A stretch of DNA of 64,000 bases from contig CAILHY010000022.1 of NCBI GenBank assembly GCA_903834145.1, forward strand, positions 62,001-126,000, in the 5' to 3' direction. The notes below the pieces were generated by a model. It worked only from the letters and a program-made list of their open reading frames with translations. It did no database searches and had not been told where the DNA came from. The position numbers and the translations under genes were made by a program. Below, piece by piece: positions 7,986 through 15,831 of this stretch (position 1 is its first letter; each line of letters begins with the position of its first letter). This DNA comes from an uncultured Actinomycetes bacterium. Lineage in GTDB: Bacteria; Actinomycetota; Actinomycetes; Nanopelagicales; Nanopelagicaceae.

Positions 7986-8597
7986 TTATAAACCAGGGAA
8001 TGAGTTGTGCACGGCTTCCATAACCGTGGACACGGCAATGGCCAAGAGAAGAAGGCCGAAGATTCTGGTTAACACCATCAGTCCTTGATCGCCAAGGATG
8101 CGTTCGATTGGCGCCGCTGCAAGTAATAAGACAAAGGTCATTGCAGCCAGCACGAGAATGATCATGACGTCGGCTATACGGACTGCACCTGAATCGGAGT
8201 TTCCAATTGCGATAACAGTGGCGATGGCGCCAGGACCTGCCATAAGAGGTATCGCAAGCGGCACGACCATGGCGCCACCCGGCGAAGGCTGGAGAACATC
8301 GGCTTTGCGGCCCATGACCATCGACCAACCAATTGCACCGATGACAAGTGCACCTGCAATCCTGAAGGCATCCATCTCGATGCTCAGTAGTTTAAGAATT
8401 ACGTCGCCGATGAAGTACGCGATGAAGAGAGTCAGACCAGAGACCATCGCCGTTTGAAGGGCAATCATCCGTCGCCTCTTTTGCGAGGCACCGGAAGTGA
8501 GCGAAAGAAAAACGGGGATGGAAGTAATCGGACTGACGATGGCAAAGAGAGCAATGAGGGTTGTGATGTCGTTGCTGAGCTTCATGTTCTTTAGCAT
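7986..8597 (-). CDS. MarC-family integral membrane protein
   Basis: Six-helix membrane protein of 203 residues of the MarC/UPF0056 family: LIALFAIVSPITSIPVFLSLT at the start, SPGGAMVVPLAIPLMAGPGAIATVI in the middle, and RIFGLLLLAIAVSTVMEAV at the end. The family was once linked to multiple antibiotic resistance, but that role is not supported and the substrate is unknown. Start chosen at the ATG at 8597, because TATCTT on the minus strand ends 7 nt before it. An ATG at 8585 also fits homology, giving 199 residues. Divergent from the PaiB-like gene with overlapping -10 boxes. Confidence 0.9.
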   Translation of the reverse strand: MLKNMKLSNDITTLIALFAIVSPITSIPVFLSLTSGASQKRRRMIALQTAMVSGLTLFIAYFIGDVILKLLSIEMDAFRIAGALVIGAIGWSMVMGRKADVLQPSPGGAMVVPLAIPLMAGPGAIATVIAIGNSDSGAVRIADVMIILVLAAMTFVLLLAAAPIERILGDQGLMVLTRIFGLLLLAIAVSTVMEAVHNSFPGL

Positions 8598-8603
8598 CCC
8601 ACC

Positions 8604-8610
8604 TAAGATA
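8604..8610. promoter_or_regulatory. Shared bidirectional -10 region of marC-like and paiB-like genes
   Basis: The seven bases TAAGATA contain TAAGAT (8604-8609, plus), 6 nt before the ATG at 8616, and TATCTT (8605-8610, minus), 7 nt before the ATG at 8597. A single sequence may act as the -10 for two divergent leaderless genes whose start codons are only 18 bp apart. Confidence 0.5.
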
Positions 8611-8615
8611 TCGGC

Positions 8616-9227
8616 ATGTACATTCCGAAGCATTTTGAGCCTAACGACGAGGCTTCGAAAAGGTTTCTGTCGAGCATTGATTCGGGTCACTTAGTGACTC
8701 ATACATCCGAAGGACTGAAATCTACCTTTCTCCCAGTTCTATTCAGAGATGACGCTCAATGTATGGTCGGACACCTTTCTCGCGGGAACAGTCAGTGGAA
8801 GTTGGAAAGCCAAGGGGAGGCTCTACTAATTGCATTGGTAGATGACTCATATGTATCCCCAAGTTGGTATGCCACGAAAGCGATCAATGGCAAAGTGGTT
8901 CCTACATGGGATTACATGATGGCGCACGTTTACGGTGATCTGGTTATTCATGATGATGCACAATGGTTGCGCGAGCAGGTAACTGCTCTTTCCAATAAAT
9001 TTGAATCACGGCGCGATTTGCCCTGGAAGGTTGAAGACGCACCTGAGGATTACATGGTTACTCAATTGCGGGGGATTGTCGGAGTTGAACTGAAGATTTC
9101 TCGCATCGAGGTTTCCTTTAAAATGAGCCAGAACAAAACCGAGGGTGACCTCAACGGAGTAATCGCAGGTCTTCGCGCCGACGAGAAAACTGATTTCGCG
9201 CAGAAGATTCACGAACTCAGGAGTTAA
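8616..9227 (+). CDS. PaiB-like FMN-binding protein
   Basis: Protein of 203 residues of the PaiB family (split-barrel FMN-binding fold), annotated in Bacillus as a negative regulator of sporulation and degradative enzymes. Features: MYIPKHFEPNDEASKRFL at the start, LVTHTSEGLKSTFLPVLFR, HLSRGNSQWK, SYVSPSWYATK, VPTWDYMMAHVYGDL, and LRGIVGVELKISRIEVSFKMSQNK near the end. No DNA-binding domain is visible, so regulation of genes is not established here; a flavin-dependent enzyme is equally possible. Leaderless start inferred from TAAGAT 6 nt upstream. Confidence 0.88.
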   Translation: MYIPKHFEPNDEASKRFLSSIDSGHLVTHTSEGLKSTFLPVLFRDDAQCMVGHLSRGNSQWKLESQGEALLIALVDDSYVSPSWYATKAINGKVVPTWDYMMAHVYGDLVIHDDAQWLREQVTALSNKFESRRDLPWKVEDAPEDYMVTQLRGIVGVELKISRIEVSFKMSQNKTEGDLNGVIAGLRADEKTDFAQKIHELRS

Positions 9228-9248
9228 ATCGCTTTAGCGTGGAATCAT

Positions 9249-9710
9249 CTACTTGATGCCAACGATCTCTTGACATTTTCTAAGCACTCGTTCTTCAATC
9301 TCTCTGACTGAATTTTCAGAAGGATGCATATGAGCTTTAAAGTGAGATATCGAATCAGCTTGGTCCAGGCAGGTGAAACAGAAATCGACACGCGCAACAA
9401 GTGCCGCCTGTAACAATTTTGCATCTGTCTCAATGATCGGAAAGAGCACAGCAAGTTCTTCGAGCGAATACCACGCTTCGTCGAGAACTGTTTCAATTAT
9501 TTCTGGTCGAATTCCTGGTTCCAGAACGGGGATAAGTTTTGCCGCCATCGCCTCAATTTTCCCAAGAGCGCGTTTGACATCTTTGCGGGCACTCGTAAGC
9601 GCCTTGAGCCGATCGGGATCCCATCTCTTTGATTCCGTCCGCGATGACTGCCAGATATTGAAAATCAGAGTTCCCGCGATAGAGATAATCGCTCCGATAA
9701 TGATGTCCAT
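9249..9710 (-). CDS. Hypothetical single-pass membrane protein
   Basis: Not recognised. It has 153 residues with one N-terminal membrane helix (IIIGAIISIAGTLIFNIW, about 3-20) followed by a basic stretch and a helical soluble domain (about 25-150) rich in Lys, Glu and Ala. A good ribosome-binding sequence (GAGGAAGGG, minus strand) precedes the ATG, which argues for a real gene even though nothing in it is diagnostic. It lies alone between the PaiB-like protein and the aldo/keto reductase. The N-terminus out, tail in the cytosol topology is the likely one by the positive-inside rule. Confidence 0.7.
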   Translation of the reverse strand: MDIIIGAIISIAGTLIFNIWQSSRTESKRWDPDRLKALTSARKDVKRALGKIEAMAAKLIPVLEPGIRPEIIETVLDEAWYSLEELAVLFPIIETDAKLLQAALVARVDFCFTCLDQADSISHFKAHMHPSENSVREIEERVLRKCQEIVGIK

Positions 9711-9789
9711 CTCTTGCCCTTCCTCAGAAGCGGATGTTCCCAGCGGCTAAGAGTTTCAGCCGATCCGCTTTTGGTCAATAAACACGGTG

Positions 9790-9795
9790 TAAGTT
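9790..9795 (+). promoter_or_regulatory. Candidate -10 box of the aldo/keto reductase gene
   Basis: TAAGTT ends 6 nt before the ATG at 9802 and no Shine-Dalgarno sequence is present, suggesting a leaderless message. Confidence 0.4.
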
Positions 9796-9801
9796 CTCCT
9801 C

Positions 9802-10740
9802 ATGATTACGATCCCAAATACCCAGCTGCTTGTGCATCCCTTATGTCTTGGTGGAAACGTTTTTGGCTGGAGCGCCAATGAGGCTGAATCTTTTGCCGTT
9901 TTAGATACTTATGTCGCCGCGGGTGGAAACTTTATTGATACCGCGGATGTTTATTCAGAATGGAAAGAAGGAAATGTCGGAGGCGAGTCTGAGATCATCA
10001 TCGGTAACTGGATGAAGTCGCGCGGAAACCGCCACGATCTAGTGATCGCCACAAAGGTCTCCAAACTCTCGACACGTCCTGGTTTATCGGCTTCCAATAT
10101 CAAAGCCGGTCTAGAAGATTCGCTTCGCCGTCTGCAAACAGATCACATTGATCTTTATTATTCTCACGCGGATGATCCAAGCACACCGCTAGAGGAAACA
10201 CTTTCGGCATTTACGCAAGAAGTGACGTCCGGAAAGATCCACTACATAGGCGCTTCGCAACATACGGCATCTCGATTGGCGTTGGCCCTTGAAATTTCCC
10301 AAGAGAACAGTTTTGCTAGGTATGTTGTACTTCAAGATCAATACAATTTAATGGAGCGCAATCCATTTGAATCAGAGCAGATGGAGGTGTTAAGAAAATA
10401 TGGAATATCGGCTCTTCCTTTCTTTGGTTTAGCGAGGGGATTTCTTACTGGAAAATACCGACCTGGAGTAAAAGTGGATTCCATCAGGGCGAGCGGGGTT
10501 AAGGAATATGAAAACGAACGCGGTTGGAAAGTGATCGAAACTCTTGAAGTCATTGCCAAAAACCATAATTCTTCGATTTCTGCAGTATCGCTGGCATGGC
10601 TTCGTTCAAATCCTGCGGTGAGTACACCAATTGCTAGTGCGCGCACAGTGGGTCAACTGAAAGAAATAATGCAAGAGGTTACTTTGAGCGCTGAAGAAGT
10701 TGCATCGCTGAACTCTGCGAGTGAAGTTACACAGGCTTAG
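9802..10740 (+). CDS. Aldo/keto reductase
   Basis: NAD(P)H-dependent oxidoreductase of 312 residues with the (beta/alpha)8 barrel of the aldo/keto reductase superfamily. The catalytic tetrad is visible: Asp and Tyr in NFIDTADVYSEW, Lys in VIATKVSKL, and His in LYYSHADDPS. The coenzyme-binding C-terminal part includes STPIASARTVGQLKEIM. It resembles the YajO/IolS group more than classical aldose reductases. Substrate is unknown. It is convergent with the first APC permease, 10 bp between stops. Confidence 0.93.
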   Translation: MITIPNTQLLVHPLCLGGNVFGWSANEAESFAVLDTYVAAGGNFIDTADVYSEWKEGNVGGESEIIIGNWMKSRGNRHDLVIATKVSKLSTRPGLSASNIKAGLEDSLRRLQTDHIDLYYSHADDPSTPLEETLSAFTQEVTSGKIHYIGASQHTASRLALALEISQENSFARYVVLQDQYNLMERNPFESEQMEVLRKYGISALPFFGLARGFLTGKYRPGVKVDSIRASGVKEYENERGWKVIETLEVIAKNHNSSISAVSLAWLRSNPAVSTPIASARTVGQLKEIMQEVTLSAEEVASLNSASEVTQA

Positions 10741-10750
10741 TTCGAAGGAG

Positions 10751-12250
10751 TCAGAGCTCGCTCTGTGCCGAAATGCTCTTTCGAACATTCTTCGCTAGAG
10801 CAAAGCCGACGAGAGCAACGACTAAATCGAATGCGATTGTTCCCAAAGTAAATCCTTCGACTTGTCCGCGGGATAAGCCCCACGTATCTTGGAAGTTATA
10901 TTCGATTCCAAGGACGCCTTCAACGGTGCCCGGGAAAAGCACCCCAAGTGAACCGAGAACGATGTAAATGAAGACGACAGAGCCCATAATTTGGAATCCT
11001 CGTTTCCCGCCTGGTGTAACGAAGGGTCTGTGTACTTCAGGAAAAGAGCGATTTAATTTCGTAACCGCTGGGATGATGATCAAGTAGGAAACCAAAAGAG
11101 TGGACACGGCGCAGGAAAGAACGACAGTGAAGATTGCTCCGGAATCACCTTTGACAAGTTTCATTCCGGCGATCAAGAAGATGGAAGCCATCCAACCAGA
11201 GAGAATGTTTACTCTCATCGGCGTACCAAACCTCTCGTTGAACTCTCCAAACCAACCATTCATGAAAGAGCCATCGGCTGCTGCCATTGCTTGAATACGG
11301 TCGGTGGCCATCATCCACGATGCACCTAGCCCGAGAAGTCCAAAGATAAATAGGACAGCTGCTACGCCCAGTAAGAATGTACTTGCTCGGCCGTAGATGC
11401 TGAAGATCGTTGCAACTGCGCCCATGAATCCACTTATCCCGCCCACGTCTTTTTTTGGCACGACAAGCAAAATAGCCAACACCGGTAGAACGTAAGCCAG
11501 AGCTGAAACCAAGGCGCCCACACGAATAGATGGAGCGGTGTCCTTTGCTGCGTCGTACATCTCGCCGGATGCGGCATTAGGTGCCTCAAAGCCCACGTAG
11601 GAAAAGAGAATGATCGGCGCCACGGCCATGAAACCCGAAATCGTTGGACTCATGCTTGCAAGAGTCAAGTGCTGGAAGCCATGTTTAAATCCGTAGATAG
11701 CAGTTGTGATGACCATCAAAAGCAGGAGGGTAATCTTTGCACCAGCCGCAAGATTGATGATCTGCTTACCTTTTTTTAGGCTAATGATCGCCAAGAAAAT
11801 CGCGATCCAAATGAATGCCAACTTAAAGATCCATTCGCCAGCAGAAGCTGGAACCACGTGATGCAGATAAGCGCTGAAGGCATCGAAGGCAATAAAACTA
11901 AGAGACCCACCAAGCCATAGGGGATTGGTGATCCAGTACAAGACCGAAGCGATGCCGGCGGGTAGGCGACCATAAGCAAATTTCACCCATTGATAAGGGC
12001 CGCCTTCTTCAGGAAATGCAGATCCCGTTTCTGCCATGATCAGTGCGTTTGGGATCATGAATGTGATGACGAGAAAGATTGCCCAGAATAAGGATTGTGA
12101 ACCACCCGACGCAATGCTGCCGATCGTGTCCAGAGATATAAAGGCAGCGATAATGAAGAGAATGATGTCCATGCGACCTAAGGACTTTACGAGTCGTTTT
12201 TCCTGCTTAGCCGCGAGGGATGTAAGATGCGTGTTTTCTTTGAAGGTCAT
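10751..12250 (-). CDS. APC-family amino acid permease
   Basis: Secondary transporter of 499 residues with 12 predicted helices and an N-terminal cytosolic tail. APC landmarks include GSIASGGSQSLFWAIFLVITFMIPNAL in the first helices, ETGSAFPEEGGPYQWVKFAYG in helix 3, and FSYVGFEAPNAASGEMYDA in helix 6. The EEGGPYQWVK segment and the C-terminal arrangement resemble glutamate/GABA-type and other amino acid antiporters, but the substrate is not certain. TAGCCT on the minus strand ends 6 nt before the ATG. It is next to a second APC permease on the same strand, but the 88-bp gap and separate promoter evidence argue for independent expression. Confidence 0.92.
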   Translation of the reverse strand: MTFKENTHLTSLAAKQEKRLVKSLGRMDIILFIIAAFISLDTIGSIASGGSQSLFWAIFLVITFMIPNALIMAETGSAFPEEGGPYQWVKFAYGRLPAGIASVLYWITNPLWLGGSLSFIAFDAFSAYLHHVVPASAGEWIFKLAFIWIAIFLAIISLKKGKQIINLAAGAKITLLLLMVITTAIYGFKHGFQHLTLASMSPTISGFMAVAPIILFSYVGFEAPNAASGEMYDAAKDTAPSIRVGALVSALAYVLPVLAILLVVPKKDVGGISGFMGAVATIFSIYGRASTFLLGVAAVLFIFGLLGLGASWMMATDRIQAMAAADGSFMNGWFGEFNERFGTPMRVNILSGWMASIFLIAGMKLVKGDSGAIFTVVLSCAVSTLLVSYLIIIPAVTKLNRSFPEVHRPFVTPGGKRGFQIMGSVVFIYIVLGSLGVLFPGTVEGVLGIEYNFQDTWGLSRGQVEGFTLGTIAFDLVVALVGFALAKNVRKSISAQSEL

Positions 12251-12256
12251 GTCGCG

Positions 12257-12262
12257 AGGCTA
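12257..12262 (-). promoter_or_regulatory. Candidate -10 box of the first APC permease
   Basis: Minus strand TAGCCT ends 6 nt before the ATG at 12250, consistent with a leaderless message. No convincing -35. Confidence 0.4.
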
Positions 12263-12338
12263 GTGCGAAGTTTCAGAAGATGGTACTAAAAAACGCAAAT
12301 TAGGTAACTATTTTGCGGTTTTCAGCAAAAAATTCGAA

Positions 12339-13844
12339 CTAGGGAAGTTGGGCGTGACGTTCTTCTGAAGTCGGTGTTTTAAAGTAAGCAGAACCTTGGG
12401 ACCAGTAAATAGTCATGGGAATGATTCCTATGGCAACAGTTCCTACTCCAACCCATAGGGCAAGATGGCTCAATGTTGGAATGACTTTAATCAGAACCGC
12501 AATTAGGAAGAGTCCCGACAAGGCTGGCCAAACACCGACCATAAAGAAAGTTTGGACATTGCGGAACAGGTGGCGCCTGTAGAGAACAATTACAGAGAGC
12601 GATGCAAGGGCGTAATAGAAACAGATTTGAATCCCAATAGCAGCAACGCCAGCTTGAGCGATGTCATTCACGGATTTGATGAATTGGGATCCAACGAAGA
12701 ATAATAAAACAAAAACAGTAGTAAATACTGTTGCGTTCCATGGGGTTTGGAATTTCTTATGGACGACTCCGAATGATGAAGGCATTGAGTAATCGCGGCC
12801 CATTGAGAAGAGTGTGCGCGTTACCTGAATCATTTGTGTTTCAATCGTTGCAACAGTAGAGAGCAACACAGAGACCACGATGAATTTACCAAACCAACCA
12901 GGAATCAAAACTGCCGCAAAGTCACTCAGAACGCTTCCGCTTGAGGAAAGGGTGGCATCGCTGAGAACCATGTTGATCGCAATTAATGTGAGAAGGAATG
13001 TGAAAAAAACAAAGAGAATTCCGAATATTCCACCTTTACCCGCAGTGGTTTCACCTTCTTTGGTTTCTTCATTGAGGTTCGCTGTGACATCCCAGCCCCA
13101 GTAGAAGAATGCGCCAGAAACAGCACCAATAAGCACTGCACTTAGGCCGGTTGCAACGACGTATTTGGAATCGAAACTGCTAGCCGTGCCGATCACGCTA
13201 TCTGGAATGGAATAGGACTTGATTTGGCTCAACGAGAACCAGTTCCAACTGAACTTATGAGTGTGAGGGTGGTGCAGTAAAGCGATGACATCAAATATCC
13301 ACAAGAGTCCAAGTTCCACGACCGTCATGATTACTTGAGCTTTGGCAGTGAATTTAATTCCGTAAGCGATGATGGCAACCATGAAAACGAAAATGCCAGC
13401 GCCTACCAAGGTCGTCCAGTGGACGTTGCTGATGATCTTGTCATTTGAGGTGAAGAGGGAGAGCAAACTTGTAGATGCTGGAACCGTAGACACAAGTCCG
13501 AAAATGATTGAGGCAGTTACGAGAGACCATCCGGCCAAGTAACCGAGAATCGGGTGCAGCGCATTGCGAACCCAAATGTATGTCGCGCCGGCATTCTGTC
13601 GAACCTGACCCATGTAATGGAATGCGATAACAACACCAAACATTGCAATTCCTGAGTAGAAAAGTTCACCGGGCCCAAAGAGACCGACAGTGACAGCCAA
13701 CGTGACCGTTGTTGCGGCGATCGAGTATGCCGGTGCAGATCCAGCAATGCCCATGATTGTGGATTCAAAAAGTCCTAAGACATTCGAGGCCAATTTTTGA
13801 TCGGGATTGGACTCTTTGACCTGCTTGCTCGACTTGCTGGCCAT
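12339..13844 (-). CDS. APC-family permease
   Basis: Secondary transporter of 501 residues with about 12 membrane helices. ESTIMGIAGSAPAYSIAATTVTLAV is the helix 1 region with its unwound glycines, and QNAGATYIWVRNALHP and FFYWGWDVTANLNEETKEGE mark helices 3 and 6. The last motif is typical of uncharacterised actinobacterial amino acid permeases. Substrate is unknown. Unlike many neighbours it has a strong ribosome-binding site (GGAGGA, 7 nt before the ATG on the minus strand) and a leader of roughly 50 nt. Its sequence differs clearly from the adjacent permease, so the two are not a recent duplication. Confidence 0.92.
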   Translation of the reverse strand: MASKSSKQVKESNPDQKLASNVLGLFESTIMGIAGSAPAYSIAATTVTLAVTVGLFGPGELFYSGIAMFGVVIAFHYMGQVRQNAGATYIWVRNALHPILGYLAGWSLVTASIIFGLVSTVPASTSLLSLFTSNDKIISNVHWTTLVGAGIFVFMVAIIAYGIKFTAKAQVIMTVVELGLLWIFDVIALLHHPHTHKFSWNWFSLSQIKSYSIPDSVIGTASSFDSKYVVATGLSAVLIGAVSGAFFYWGWDVTANLNEETKEGETTAGKGGIFGILFVFFTFLLTLIAINMVLSDATLSSSGSVLSDFAAVLIPGWFGKFIVVSVLLSTVATIETQMIQVTRTLFSMGRDYSMPSSFGVVHKKFQTPWNATVFTTVFVLLFFVGSQFIKSVNDIAQAGVAAIGIQICFYYALASLSVIVLYRRHLFRNVQTFFMVGVWPALSGLFLIAVLIKVIPTLSHLALWVGVGTVAIGIIPMTIYWSQGSAYFKTPTSEERHAQLP

Positions 13845-13901
13845 CTTTTATCCTCCGAGGTGGAGTAGGCATCACAGGATGCGTGGACATTTACAGCGGT
13901 T

Positions 13902-13930
13902 AAGGTATCAGTGACCCAATCTTTTGTTAA
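13902..13930 (-). promoter_or_regulatory. Promoter of the second APC permease
   Basis: On the minus strand TTAACA (13925-13930) is followed by a 17-nt spacer and TACCTT (13902-13907). It predicts a transcript of about 50 nt before the ATG, containing a small GCATC/GATGC hairpin (13869-13882) and the strong ribosome-binding site. It also covers the DUF-free gap before the DinB gene. Confidence 0.6.
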
Positions 13931-13933
13931 TAC

Positions 13934-14401
13934 CTAACTTGTGAAATGCCATAGATCGAGTACATCCAAGTCAATGTGGAGTCCGTTAGCCTTCAAGATG
14001 GTTGCAATTTGCCCTTTATGTTCTGCAGTGTGCATTATGGCTTGCGAGAGAATCATTGAACGATGCGCCAAAATCTTTTCATCTTCCACATTGATGGTGA
14101 GCAGTTCATCATCCATAGTTACTTGAGTGGAAAGGACTGCTCCCAGATCTCCAAGTTGGGATTTGAATTTTCGCACATCGGCCATGGTTTGAGCTGGAAG
14201 AAGGTCCGACCATGGAGTAGCAGTGAGGCAAAAGTTGAACCATTCTGCGCTTCCTACTAAATGCATTATTAAGTGTCCGACAGACCATTCCTCGGGAGCG
14301 GCTGATAAGGCCAGGGATCTATCGGGCAATTGCAGAATTTGGTCTAAGAATCTTGCGTCTGACCAGACCATATGGGCTATTGATGTTTCGAGAGTGATCA
14401 T
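13934..14401 (-). CDS. DinB-family protein
   Basis: Four-helix-bundle protein of 155 residues of the DinB/YfiT superfamily, usually metal-binding proteins of thiol-dependent or stress functions. Visible landmarks are EEWSVGHLIMHLVGSAEWF (potential His ligands) and IMHTAEHKGQIATILKANG, where HTAEH is the usual second metal site. Its enzymatic role, such as a bacillithiol- or mycothiol-S-transferase or maleylpyruvate isomerase-like activity, cannot be decided. Start supported by TAAGAT 6 nt upstream on the minus strand. Confidence 0.85.
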   Translation of the reverse strand: MITLETSIAHMVWSDARFLDQILQLPDRSLALSAAPEEWSVGHLIMHLVGSAEWFNFCLTATPWSDLLPAQTMADVRKFKSQLGDLGAVLSTQVTMDDELLTINVEDEKILAHRSMILSQAIMHTAEHKGQIATILKANGLHIDLDVLDLWHFTS

Positions 14402-14407
14402 GAGGAA

Positions 14408-14413
14408 ATCTTA
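14408..14413 (-). promoter_or_regulatory. Candidate -10 box of the DinB gene
   Basis: Minus strand TAAGAT ends 6 nt before the ATG at 14401, with no Shine-Dalgarno sequence between. Confidence 0.4.
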
Positions 14414-14483
14414 CGCAAATGTGTCCGCTTCGAAGGTAGTCGAAGGTCATGGGATCCAAGTTCTCGGGAGGTAAAGTTTAATT

Positions 14484-15020
14484 GTGAAGTCCTCATCTGC
14501 TGCATTTCAAGGCCGGCAATTGCGCCTGGTTCCGGCTACGGACGCCCCACATTTACTGGATGGGCCTTTAGCTTGGAGCCTAAAGATGTGGGGGGAGAGT
14601 AATGAAGAGTTTTCGCCTGAGGATTGGATTGCTTTTTATAAGAATGTTCTGAAATCCAATTACTCCATTTGGGATGAACAATTACCGGCAAAGGAATTAC
14701 TGTTTTTAGCAATACGAACTATTAATGGTGAAGATGAAGTTGTAGCCGCAATTGGTCTCAGTGATTTCGACGATCTGGAAGAGTTTCGACATTTTAAGCC
14801 GTGGTTCTGCGCCTTTATAGTTAAGGAAGAGGTACGTGGGTTAGGCATTGGCAATCATGTACTCAAGCTTATGGAGGATAGAGCCCGTCGTTATCGGATT
14901 GAAGAGATTTTCCTTTGGACCGAAGATCAGGAAGCTTTCTATCGAAAGCGGGGATATATAACAATCGAGCATTTAGAAAAGCCCGGAAGACTCTTGAATA
15001 TAATGAAGAAAAATCTTTAA
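14484..15020 (+). CDS. GNAT-family N-acetyltransferase
   Basis: Acetyl-CoA-dependent acyltransferase fold of 178 residues. The CoA-binding region is VKEEVRGLGIGNHVLKLMEDRAR (motif A, with R/Q-x-x-G-x-G/A present as RGLGIG), followed by IEEIFLWTEDQEAFYRKRGY, the usual motif B. The N-terminal third is family-specific and does not reveal the substrate. The start is GTG with GGGAGG about 12 nt upstream. It is divergent from the DinB gene. Confidence 0.88.
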   Translation: MKSSSAAFQGRQLRLVPATDAPHLLDGPLAWSLKMWGESNEEFSPEDWIAFYKNVLKSNYSIWDEQLPAKELLFLAIRTINGEDEVVAAIGLSDFDDLEEFRHFKPWFCAFIVKEEVRGLGIGNHVLKLMEDRARRYRIEEIFLWTEDQEAFYRKRGYITIEHLEKPGRLLNIMKKNL

Positions 15021-15021
15021 G

Positions 15022-15093
15022 TGGACCGTACTGGGATCGAACCAGTGACCCCCACAATGTCAATGTGGTGCTCTACCGCTGAGCCAACGATCC
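15022..15093 (-). tRNA. tRNA-Val (anticodon GAC)
   Basis: 72 nt that fold into a full cloverleaf: seven-pair acceptor stem (GGATCGT with ACGGTCC), D stem GCTC/GAGC, anticodon stem CCACA/TGTGG with loop TTGACAT, and T stem ACTGG/CCAGT with loop TTCGATC. The discriminator is A and CCA is not encoded. It is the last gene of the minus-strand tRNA group. Confidence 0.96.
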
Positions 15094-15145
15094 TTGCTGT
15101 GCGAGGAAGCATACCTCACGAAATCCGAACATTGAAAAGGCAGCG

Positions 15146-15490
15146 TTAGCGCCCGAAATCATCCTCAATTCTTTCTATATCGTCTTCGCCAAAATACGTG
15201 CCTGTTTGAACCTCTACGAAAACGACGTCATCGGTTCCTGCGTTGCTAATGCGATGAAGGTCGCCGATTCCAACCGTAATTGTGTTGCCAGTTGTTTGGC
15301 GGGAAGTGACGCCATTAAGAGTCACATCCGCAGTACCTTGAACGATGTACCAATGCTCGGCGCGGTGCTTGTGTCGCTGATAAGAAAGTCTTTTTCCCGG
15401 TGATACCCAAATACATTTCACTTTAAATGTTTCGCTCTCTTGCAAGACTTCATAGCGACCCCAGGGCCGTTCTGATTTCTCAAGTGTCAT
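15146..15490 (-). CDS. Stand-alone cupin, phosphomannose isomerase type II-like
   Basis: Protein of 114 residues made of one cupin barrel resembling the C-terminal domain of bifunctional mannose-6-phosphate isomerase/mannose-1-phosphate guanylyltransferase. It begins EKSERPWGRYEVL, the metal site is QRHKHRAEHW (Gln, His, Glu and His ligands in the usual spacing), and GTADVTLNG and GDLHRISN complete the fold. The guanylyltransferase domain is absent and no such gene is nearby. Isomerase activity on mannose-6-phosphate is plausible but unproven. It lies between tRNA-Cys and tRNA-Val on the same strand and may be part of the tRNA transcript. Confidence 0.87.
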   Translation of the reverse strand: MTLEKSERPWGRYEVLQESETFKVKCIWVSPGKRLSYQRHKHRAEHWYIVQGTADVTLNGVTSRQTTGNTITVGIGDLHRISNAGTDDVVFVEVQTGTYFGEDDIERIEDDFGR

Positions 15491-15545
15491 TGCGTCTTCC
15501 GTTCATCGATGGAGCCTGTAAGTCGTTGGTTATCCCGAAGATGTG

Positions 15546-15616
15546 AGGTGGAGACGGGATTTGAACCCGTGTAGCAGGATTTGCAGTCCTGTGCCTCGCC
15601 TCTCGGCCACTCCACC
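15546..15616 (-). tRNA. tRNA-Cys (anticodon GCA)
   Basis: 71 nt with acceptor stem GGTGGAG/CTCCACC, anticodon stem AGGAC..ATCCT region around the GCA triplet, and T arm ACGGGTTCAAATCCCGT. The discriminator base is U, the identity base expected of tRNA-Cys. CCA is not encoded. Confidence 0.95.
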
Positions 15617-15656
15617 ATGGATGTTGTCCCTGTCTATATGGCCCAGCGACTCTCAG

Positions 15657-15729
15657 AGCGGACGACGGGACTCGAACCCGCGACATCCACCTTGGCAAGG
15701 TGGTGCGCTACCAACTGCGCTACGTCCGC
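15657..15729 (-). tRNA. tRNA-Gly (anticodon GCC)
   Basis: 73 nt with acceptor stem GCGGACG/CGTCCGC, D stem GCGC/GCGC, anticodon stem CCACC/GGTGG with loop TTGCCAA, and T stem GCGGG/CCCGT. The discriminator is U. It is the first gene of the group transcribed from the candidate promoter upstream. Confidence 0.96.
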
Positions 15730-15762
15730 ACGCGCTCACGAGGTTCCGTAAGTGCTGTGCGA

Positions 15763-15792
15763 AATCTAGCGTAGGGCGGTGCGTTGCGCCAA
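15763..15792 (-). promoter_or_regulatory. Candidate promoter of the tRNA-Gly/Cys group
   Basis: Minus strand TTGGCG (15787-15792), an 18-nt spacer and TAGATT (15763-15768); a start near 15756 would give a leader of roughly 27 nt before tRNA-Gly. TACGCT, partly overlapping, is an alternative -10. Confidence 0.35.
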
Positions 15793-15819
15793 AGTGAGAC
15801 GAAACCCGACCGAGCGCCG

Positions 15820-15825
15820 TACCGT
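15820..15825 (+). promoter_or_regulatory. Candidate -10 box of pabB
   Basis: TACCGT ends 6 nt before the GTG at 15832, the spacing of the other proposed leaderless genes; it decides for this start over the ATG at 15838. Confidence 0.35.
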
Positions 15826-15831
15826 TACCGC

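Noticed and set aside
10741-10774. Hairpin CAGAG-CTCG-CTCTG between aldo/keto reductase and permease
   Set aside because: Five-pair stem with no following T run; overlaps the permease stop codon, so a chance structure is as likely.
12311-12330. Inverted repeat TTTTGC/GCAAAA downstream of the second APC permease
   Set aside because: Short AT-rich stem without a U tract on either strand, so it does not qualify as a terminator.
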